NCBI GenBank assembly: GCA_965368405.1
Contig: CBDUMS010000035.1
Span: 1 to 30,678 of the forward strand
Reading direction: 5' to 3'
Origin: S012-113 sp965368405
GTDB taxonomy: Bacteria > Bacteroidota > Bacteroidia > Cytophagales > Cyclobacteriaceae
DNA: 30,678 nucleotides
The notes beneath the pieces are model-generated. The model saw nothing but the letters and a program-made list of their open reading frames with translations. It was not told where the DNA came from and did no database searches. Below are positions 16,501-21,882 of this stretch, in pieces; positions within the stretch are counted from its first letter, which is position 1, and each line of letters begins with the position of its first letter. The position numbers and the translations under genes were made by a program.

Positions 16501-18036
16501 TTTAAGGTGAATTACTTGAATACTTATTATGATGTTACGGGCACCTGGGGGTTAGACAGCACTTCCATATCCTTAGATAATGTAATTATCCGAGATAAAA
16601 ACAATAGTGTTGGAACACTAGAAGGAAGGTTTACCCATCAAGGTTTCAAGAATTTCAAAATTGACCTGAAAGGGACAATGCGCGATTTTCTAGTTCTTAA
16701 TACCAACGCAAAGCAAAACGAGCTTTTTTATGGGACCGGGATAGCCAGCGGAACACTGGCTTTTCAGGGGCCAATCGAAGATATAACAATCCAAGCTAAA
16801 GCCACCACAGAACGGGGCACTCGCTTTTTTATCCCCATAGGCGGCACGAGTTCTTCGGAGTTCGAAGATTATATTTCCTTCGTTGACTTCAGCGACACCC
16901 TCAATACTGTTAACATAAACCAAGAAAATGAAGTTAAAGTAACCGGTTTGAATCTGGAGTTTGATTTAGATATTACAGAAGATGCGTACTCTGAAATTAT
17001 TTTTGATATTACCAGTGGCGATATTATTCGAGGAAGGGGTTCCGGTAACCTAAGTATGAAAATTGACACAAAAGGAGAGTTTAGCTTGCTCGGTACGTAT
17101 GAATTTGCTTCTGGCGGTTATAATTTCACGATGTATAATATTGTTAATAAGGAGTTTGAAATTAAACCAAAAAGTAAGATTACTTGGAGCGGCGATCCTT
17201 ATGCAGGGATAATGGACATCGATGCCTCTTACAAGGTAGTTACATCACTAGCGCCTCTTGTAGACACCGTTTATCAATCGATGCCCGACATTAAAAGGAA
17301 TTACCCCACAGAAGTACTCCTTAGCTTAGACGGCCCCCTCCTAACCCCAGATATTGCATTTGATATTCTAATCGATGAATATCCTAAATCGAATGTCGAT
17401 CTCGATACTCAGGTCAAGGGTTTCCTTAATACCATTGCCGTGGATCAACAAGAGTTAAACAGGCAGGTTTTCAGTTTGCTCATCCTGCGTAAATTTTCGT
17501 CGCCGAATTCATTCTCCTCTTCCGGTTCTATCGGGTCCAGTGTTTCTGAATTTGTCTCGAACCAACTTAGTTACTGGGTTAGTCAGGTAGATGATAACCT
17601 TTCTATAGATATGGAAGTTGACTTGAGTAAATTAGATGAAGATGCCTTAAAGACCTTCCAGCTCCGCATATCGTACGAATTTCTTGATGGTAAGCTAATT
17701 GTGACCCGAGATGGCGGGTTTACTAATCCGGATAATGATGCGGATCTCCAAAGTATAGCGGGAGATTGGACCCTGGAGTATTTACTTAGTAGCGACGGTA
17801 AACTTCGGGTTAAGCTATTTAATAAGACTAACTATAACCAATTGAACTCGGCAACGGGTAGTGCCAGCCAGGCATTAATCTCTGCAGGATTTAGTCTTAT
17901 TTATACCACGAGCTTCGATAACTTCGGCGATTTGTTTAAGCGTAAAGACAAGAAAAGCAATAAGGGAACTAAAAATACCGAAAGCAGCTCCAATGCCTTG
18001 AAACCAGAAGAAACGGATCCCCTAATTCCTAATTAA
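13504..18036 (+). CDS. tamB: TamB-type translocation/assembly module protein, DUF490 family
   Basis: At 1510 residues this is the largest gene. It has a lysine-rich start, one membrane anchor (about residues 12-36), then a very long run of short beta-strands with AsmA-like repeats, and a C-terminal DUF490/TamB domain (about residues 1120-1480) containing GSGNLSMKIDTKGEFSL and the FLNTIAVDQQELNRQVFSLLIL stretch. TamB-like proteins bridge inner and outer membranes and help move phospholipids or assemble outer-membrane proteins. No ATG precedes the conserved N-terminus and a stop lies at 13483-13485, so a TTG at 13504 is the best start. No BamA/TamA gene is adjacent. The tail is low-complexity and polar. 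Confidence 0.93.
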   Translation: MLKKKKYTLVRVSGWIIGILLLNIIALIVLLYIPVIQTKLAQSLSKNLSAKTKFEISVDKVAIKWIDRATVKGLRIVDEDSSELLYLTDLEINYNLAALFKDDIKLDYVGLKGLDLRLQKHQNDTLNISVLINRFRALNEPDSTKKAFGLYVDQLDIRNGNFYYSLGADSLGPKRFNPKNFELLAIDANLRALQVKGDSFKVAVNRLIATEGKTGTQISKFKTAYYISPKQMRFEGLNASLNQSIIGGNMTFAYDGYASLSDFINNVKIDAEIAETTVITKDLSLFSSYFDKITDQYALSGNFRGEISDFRIRNLDLEFGQGSILRGSTYISGIPNIDETFMDLSFKNSVLAKNDLAQYIPSEAFVKYNRFEKVRMNGAFTGYIEDFVAYGEFNTNLGTIISDINLKIGDPSRNSKYSGKLKLSDFNLAGYTDNKSLGLISLEGSIDGKGFTPSDADLKFDGKVSAIDLNNYQYTGITIDGAFQKEYFSGRLIVEDPNLQLQTVNEIDLRDGSQHVVVNGVLEYANPEELNLLSNMILLQTKIEANIYGFSMDSLTGFVHLSDLHAQNSEHDLTIQDLTFNSKVEDKERELELITEKANVRVWGDFTYNKVYEDLRQLTTEFKYNLLNNADSLEEFYQENDTNFNAKPYTINLEGEFGNIDNFIKLFVPELRLHSYSKVDASFRSGLTNAVAIYFENDSITFMEHSFEANIFNLDASKIAGERKFLASADIQSANQELGNGSISRDLLVSAVWADKNIDFNWYNTQPLLENVNDLYGTVTFYNDSTEIHFNRSQLTLLNEDWTIQDNNLITINRTTAKIENLNIGSKDQMITIRGIISENPDDKLGITANNLSISMLNPLLPKKLYGRLSGEFAISNIFDTPTIVSNFYINQLYLNQFLIGDIYSSNDWSNDNKLFEVQFVVSRSGNPIILVNGTFDPFEKENALDMSASFMNARINMVEPFVETIFSNLKGNLNGKIKIQGPLSSPVLAGTGTINRAGFKVNYLNTYYDVTGTWGLDSTSISLDNVIIRDKNNSVGTLEGRFTHQGFKNFKIDLKGTMRDFLVLNTNAKQNELFYGTGIASGTLAFQGPIEDITIQAKATTERGTRFFIPIGGTSSSEFEDYISFVDFSDTLNTVNINQENEVKVTGLNLEFDLDITEDAYSEIIFDITSGDIIRGRGSGNLSMKIDTKGEFSLLGTYEFASGGYNFTMYNIVNKEFEIKPKSKITWSGDPYAGIMDIDASYKVVTSLAPLVDTVYQSMPDIKRNYPTEVLLSLDGPLLTPDIAFDILIDEYPKSNVDLDTQVKGFLNTIAVDQQELNRQVFSLLILRKFSSPNSFSSSGSIGSSVSEFVSNQLSYWVSQVDDNLSIDMEVDLSKLDEDALKTFQLRISYEFLDGKLIVTRDGGFTNPDNDADLQSIAGDWTLEYLLSSDGKLRVKLFNKTNYNQLNSATGSASQALISAGFSLIYTTSFDNFGDLFKRKDKKSNKGTKNTESSSNALKPEETDPLIPN

Positions 18037-18059
18037 TTAAGCAAAAAAATTGTAACTTC

Positions 18060-18077
18060 ATGGTCAAAATAGACCAT
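18060..18077. promoter_or_regulatory. Perfect inverted repeat ATGGTC-N6-GACCAT before a small gene
   Basis: Arms at 18060-18065 and 18072-18077 surround AAAATA, ending one base before the ATG at 18079. It may be an operator or an mRNA hairpin covering the translation start. The upstream TAACTTCA is a weak -7 box. Only the repeat itself is certain. Confidence 0.45.
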
Positions 18078-18078
18078 T

Positions 18079-18462
18079 ATGAATCTCTCACAATTAATTA
18101 AAGAAGTCTCTGACAATACACAAGGTACACATACCGCGTATGATGATAATAAATCTTTTGTTATCATTCCTGTTCCTTCTAAAAGATATCAATCTGTCCT
18201 TGCTCAAAACGTCATTAAAGACGATATCCCCTACATAGAAGCCAGCACTAAAATTTGTGAAGAATCTCAGACTCCAGATAAGCTATTTAAGCTAGAAAAG
18301 AAGTTGACTTTTGCAAAACTGGCTATTAAAGAAGGTTTCCTACAGGTAGTTTGTTACCTCGACCCAAAAATGAACCCCGATCTGGCGACAGTCATCATTA
18401 AAGAAATGGCCTATTTTGCCGATGAGCATGAGAAAGCCATAACTGGGCAGGATATTTATTAG
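18079..18462 (+). CDS. Small conserved-looking protein of unknown function
   Basis: I do not recognise this 127-residue protein. It has no signal peptide or membrane segment and looks like a mixed alpha/beta cytosolic domain: an N-terminal helix (NLSQLIKEVSDN), strands around SFVIIPVP and FLQVVCYLD, a charged middle helix (PDKLFKLEKKLTFAKLAIK), and a C-terminal helix after MNPDLATVIIKEMAYFADEHEK. The layout faintly recalls YbjN or secretion-chaperone folds, but this is only an impression. It lies 42 bases after tamB on the same strand and 36 bases before the RNase P RNA. Coding is supported by normal amino-acid composition, a clear ATG and the absence of a better frame. Confidence 0.72.
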   Translation: MNLSQLIKEVSDNTQGTHTAYDDNKSFVIIPVPSKRYQSVLAQNVIKDDIPYIEASTKICEESQTPDKLFKLEKKLTFAKLAIKEGFLQVVCYLDPKMNPDLATVIIKEMAYFADEHEKAITGQDIY

Positions 18463-18486
18463 GGTTATAATTCATACATATTTCTG

Positions 18487-18494
18487 TATTTTTG
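18487..18494 (+). promoter_or_regulatory. Bacteroidota -7 promoter box of rnpB (TATTTTTG)
   Basis: TATTTTTG is an exact TAnnTTTG match and lies five bases before the first base of the P1 helix, the right distance for RNA starting at about 18499. The -33 element is not obvious. Confidence 0.65.
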
Positions 18495-18498
18495 CAGC

Positions 18499-18914
18499 GC
18501 AGACCGCCTTATCGCCCCTACAAGCTTGCTTCGTAGGGGAGGAAAGTCCGGGCAACGTAGAGCAACGCACTTCCTAACGGGAAGGCGGTGAAGTGAGCTT
18601 GCTCTTCTTCACTGACAGATAGTGCAACAGAAAATATACCACCCTAACAAGCTTGTCTTCGTCAGGGAAAGGGTGAAATGGTGGGGTAAGAGCCCACCGC
18701 GCTAACGGTGACGTTGGTGGCATGGTAAACCTTGCGTGTTGAAAAGCCAAATAGGTTTCGTTCGTTTTTAACCATAAGCTGCTCGCTTATGATTTCGACT
18801 TCGGTTGAGATGACGGAATGGGTAGGCTGATTGATCCCGACGGCAACGTCGGGGCTAGATAAATGATAAGGGCCCGCCAAGCGGCGGGAACAGAACCCGG
18901 CTTATAGGTCTGCA
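18499..18914 (+). ncRNA. rnpB: RNase P RNA, bacterial type A
   Basis: The P1 helix pairs GCAGACC (18499-18505) with GGTCTGC (18907-18913). Universal parts are present: GGAAAGTCCGGGC (18541-18553), AGTGCAACAGAAA (18621-18633), GGTAAGAGCCCACCGC (about 18685), the tRNA CCA-binding loop GGTAGG (18821-18826) and CAGAACCCGGCTTAT (18891-18905). P3 (CCCCTAC/GTAGGGG, 18515-18539), a CCCGACG-GCAA-CGTCGGG hairpin (18836-18853) and P18 (18873-18888) fold cleanly. This RNA is the catalytic part of the enzyme that trims tRNA 5' ends. An extra hairpin with a TTCG loop (18792-18811) expands the P16/P17 region. About 416 bases long, it is at the long end for type A. Confidence 0.96.
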
Positions 18915-18960
18915 TTTTTATCTATCTTTAAGCTCTTTTAAAATAACCCAGAATAGTAAA

Positions 18961-20121
18961 GTGGCAAAAGTCTTAATAGTCGATGATGAGCAAAGCATTC
19001 GTTATGTTTTGCGTGAGATTCTTGAAGATGAAAAATATCAGGTATCCGACGCCTCTAATGGCCAGGAAGCCCTCGATCTGTTGCAGAAAGAGGCCTTTGA
19101 CGTAGTTTTAAGCGATGTTAAAATGCCCAAAATGGATGGGCTTGAATTGTTAGATAAAGTAATAAAGGAAGGTATCGACACTCAATTTATCATGATATCA
19201 GCTCACGGCACCATCGAGACGGCGTTAGAAGCAACACGAAAAGGCGCCTTTGATTTTATTGAGAAACCACCCGACCTGAATCGCGTCTTATTAGCTATTA
19301 GAAATGCTATTGACAAAAAATCGTTGGTTAGTGAAACCAAAGTTCTTCGAAAAAAGGTCTCGAAAAAATATGATATCATCGGAGAATCTGAAATTATCGA
19401 AGATGTTAAAACTACAATCGCTAAGGTAGCCCCTACCGACGCTCGCGTAATGATAACCGGAGCCAATGGTTCGGGTAAGGAATTGGTTGCGCGTTGGGTA
19501 CATGAGCAAAGCAATCGATCGAAGGGTCAATTTGTAGAAGTAAACTGTGCCGCAATACCCTCGGAGCTTATCGAGAGTGAGCTTTTCGGACATGAAAAAG
19601 GATCCTTCACCTCCGCTGTAAAACAACGTATTGGCAAGTTTGAACAGGCTAATGGCGGCACCCTATTTCTCGATGAAATTGGTGACATGAGCGCATCGGC
19701 TCAAGCCAAAGTTTTGAGAGCTCTGCAAGAAGGCAAAATCACCCGTGTAGGTGGAGATAAAGACATTAAAGTGGATGTTCGCGTTTTGGCAGCAACCAAT
19801 AAGGACCTAAAGAAAGAAATTGAGCTGGGTAATTTTAGAGAAGATCTATTTCACCGTATCGCTGTTATCCTGATTAAGGTGCCCTCTTTGGCAGAAAGAA
19901 AAGAAGATATTCCTGTGCTCGTCGATCACTTCCTAAATTTAATAGGAGATGAATACGGCAGTAAACCTAAGAGCATTGATTCAAATGCTTTAAAGGAATT
20001 GCAAAAACTGCCATGGACTGGAAATATTCGTGAACTACGGAATGTGGTTGAAAGACTAGTAATATTGGGCGACGACCCAATCACGGCTAAAAATGTAACC
20101 TCTTTTGGTGGAATGGGTTAA
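18961..20121 (+). CDS. Sigma-54 AAA+ response regulator lacking a DNA-binding domain
   Basis: The receiver domain has DDE (8-10), phospho-acceptor Asp52 in SDVKMPKMDG, Ser80 and Lys102. The AAA+ domain follows with Walker A GANGSGKE (167-174), the sigma-54 loop as GSFTSA (214-219) rather than GAFTGA, Walker B FLDEIG (236-241), and sensor II area PWTGNIRELRNVVERLVI. The protein ends 386 residues in, shortly after the AAA+ lid, so the usual Fis helix-turn-helix is missing. The frame is intact, with no sign of recent truncation. GTG at 18961 is the start, because no in-frame ATG precedes the conserved MAKVLIVDDE. It may act on sigma-54 without enhancer binding. No kinase gene adjoins it. Confidence 0.93.
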   Translation: MAKVLIVDDEQSIRYVLREILEDEKYQVSDASNGQEALDLLQKEAFDVVLSDVKMPKMDGLELLDKVIKEGIDTQFIMISAHGTIETALEATRKGAFDFIEKPPDLNRVLLAIRNAIDKKSLVSETKVLRKKVSKKYDIIGESEIIEDVKTTIAKVAPTDARVMITGANGSGKELVARWVHEQSNRSKGQFVEVNCAAIPSELIESELFGHEKGSFTSAVKQRIGKFEQANGGTLFLDEIGDMSASAQAKVLRALQEGKITRVGGDKDIKVDVRVLAATNKDLKKEIELGNFREDLFHRIAVILIKVPSLAERKEDIPVLVDHFLNLIGDEYGSKPKSIDSNALKELQKLPWTGNIRELRNVVERLVILGDDPITAKNVTSFGGMG

Positions 20122-20126
20122 TTCTG

Positions 20127-21083
20127 CTAGCTCACCATAAGATTACAGCCACGGATATCGGAGTTATCGAACCTACCGAGAACTTCAAAGCTACCATCGG
20201 TGTTGATTCGTCCTAGATCCTTTGTTTCTATAAATGCACAGCTATGCTCGTTCGCTAAATCAATTACATTAATCCCACCAGTCTTTCCAGATGCTAAGAA
20301 GGAAAACGGATCATTAACGTCCCGAATCATTACTTTCATCTTTTCCGACATTTTAAAAATACCATTAAGACCGTAGGCCTGAGACAATAATTCGGTCATT
20401 CCATACTCCGAATAAATTTCTGGCCTATTAAGCTTATCATTGATTATAGCATACAGCTCCGCCTTAACAATCTCAGGCCTTCTCCCTTTCATGCCACCTG
20501 TTTCGATGATCTTGATATGAGAAAGATCCTGATCGTACTTTAGAGCAAGGTCAAGGAGTGCAAAGCTCACCCCAAATAAAATAATATTGTCCTCTGAGGT
20601 AGTCTTATTGAGGACTTTCATCAACTCATTTATATTATTAAGATAAAAACCAGATAGCGGGGATTCTGAGATCTCAATAAAACTGTTAACCATACTCACT
20701 AATGAGGAATTTCCACGTTCCAAATAAGAAGGCAACAAACCAATAATAGTTTTGTCCTGCACAGGGCCAAAGCAATCCTCAAAAAGATGACGCGCATTGG
20801 TATGATAGGCCTCTAAATTATAAATATAGTGCTTACTGGTTGTCGATTGGGTTGTACCACTACTTTCGAAAATGGTCTCCTCCTGCCACTCCCCTGTTTT
20901 CACCTGTTGCATTTTGAAAAACTCAATGGGCAGGAAAGGAATATTTGCTAATAATTGGATGCTTGCAGGCCTTATTTTTAGTTCTTTAAGATAGGCCTTA
21001 TAGACTTGATTATGTTCGGCCTGGTACCTGAATAATTCAAGTGCATGGATATCAAAGTTGGAATCACTAATTTTGTGTGACAC
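20127..21083 (-). CDS. LuxE/PaaK-like acyl-adenylating enzyme
   Basis: The 318-residue protein belongs to the LuxE acyl-protein synthetase group of adenylate-forming enzymes. It has the phosphate-binding loop FESSGTTQS (72-80) preceded by the family-typical FLPIEFFK, and later an adenine-site motif EIYSEYGMTELLSQAYG. LuxE activates a fatty acid as acyl-AMP and takes the acyl group onto a cysteine. No luxC or luxD gene is near, so this is an orphan copy, as is common in Bacteroidota; a part in surface-polysaccharide or lipid acylation is a guess. The start is a GTG at 21083. It is convergent with the sigma-54 regulator, with five bases between the coding regions. Confidence 0.86.
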   Translation of the reverse strand: MSHKISDSNFDIHALELFRYQAEHNQVYKAYLKELKIRPASIQLLANIPFLPIEFFKMQQVKTGEWQEETIFESSGTTQSTTSKHYIYNLEAYHTNARHLFEDCFGPVQDKTIIGLLPSYLERGNSSLVSMVNSFIEISESPLSGFYLNNINELMKVLNKTTSEDNIILFGVSFALLDLALKYDQDLSHIKIIETGGMKGRRPEIVKAELYAIINDKLNRPEIYSEYGMTELLSQAYGLNGIFKMSEKMKVMIRDVNDPFSFLASGKTGGINVIDLANEHSCAFIETKDLGRINTDGSFEVLGRFDNSDIRGCNLMVS

Positions 21084-21138
21084 GGATTACGAACTTTTGG
21101 TACATTAATTGCGTTTAAATATAGAAATTAAGGCCTTA

Positions 21139-21146
21139 CAAAGATA
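21139..21146 (-). promoter_or_regulatory. Candidate -7 promoter box for the LuxE-like gene
   Basis: The minus strand reads TATCTTTG, an exact TAnnTTTG match, about 55 bases before the GTG start at 21083. A good -33 TTTG is not seen at the ideal distance. Confidence 0.4.
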
Positions 21147-21157
21147 GCAAACAATAG

Positions 21158-21871
21158 ATGACCAGTACTGTAAAGATATTAAGCAATATTGCACTAGTTG
21201 CGCTATTAGGTTTGGCCGCAACATCGTGTTATAAAGCACCCGAGTTTGCGAATGAGCCTGAGATATCATTTAATAATATTGTATTCAGTAAGGGTACTGA
21301 AGAACTGGAGCCCGACAGCTTAATTCTGACTATAAACTTTAAAGATGGAGACGGGGACCTCGGCTTAAGAAGCGAAGGAACCGATACGAGAGAACCCTAT
21401 AATGATCTGTGGTACTTTATAAAGGATGATGGATCTTTCGTGACATTATCGGATAGAGGCACACCGGGTTTTGAGTCTTTACCTCCCTACGAGTTTCCGT
21501 ACTACTGCACTGATTATCTGATTAATGAAAATGATACCTTCTATATTGAGCGAAACGAGTTTCATCATAACATAAAGGTTAAATTCTTTGTAAAAAAGGA
21601 TGGTCAGTATACCGAATTTGATTTTCAGACCGCCTTTGACCCAATTTGCGGCGAAAGTTTTGATGGTAGATTTCCGTTGCTTAATAATATAAACCGAGAT
21701 CGCCCTTTAGAAGGTAAGCTAAAATACAAAATGGAGTCCGTAGGGTTTGAGTTTATTTTCAGGCTTGATACGGTAATGCTCGAAGTTTTTATATACGATA
21801 GAGCTCTAAATAAGAGCAACGTAATCCAAACACCGGATTTCGTCCTCCGCGACATTACTGTTGGCGGCTAA
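21158..21871 (+). CDS. Predicted SPII lipoprotein of unknown function
   Basis: The N-terminus has a basic residue, a hydrophobic stretch and a lipobox LAATSC with lipidated Cys24, so the mature protein should be anchored in a membrane, probably the outer one. The rest is beta-rich with acidic turns (NFKDGDGDLGLRSEGTD, about residues 60-77), a pattern resembling calcium-binding or Ig-like secreted domains. Two later cysteines (in YYCTDY and DPICGES) could form a disulfide bond. I do not recognise the family. It is divergent from the LuxE-like gene and convergent with the E1 dehydrogenase, so context gives no function. Confidence 0.8.
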   Translation: MTSTVKILSNIALVALLGLAATSCYKAPEFANEPEISFNNIVFSKGTEELEPDSLILTINFKDGDGDLGLRSEGTDTREPYNDLWYFIKDDGSFVTLSDRGTPGFESLPPYEFPYYCTDYLINENDTFYIERNEFHHNIKVKFFVKKDGQYTEFDFQTAFDPICGESFDGRFPLLNNINRDRPLEGKLKYKMESVGFEFIFRLDTVMLEVFIYDRALNKSNVIQTPDFVLRDITVGG

Positions 21872-21882
21872 CCTCCTTTGCT

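Noticed and set aside
18662..18880. A 72-codon open frame on the minus strand over the 3' half of rnpB
   Set aside because: The stretch is explained fully by conserved RNase P RNA helices; the peptide has no recognisable features.
19203..19626. Two overlapping open frames of 103 and 111 codons antisense to the second sigma-54 regulator
   Set aside because: Both lie over conserved receiver and AAA+ motifs and have no start signal or recognisable protein features.
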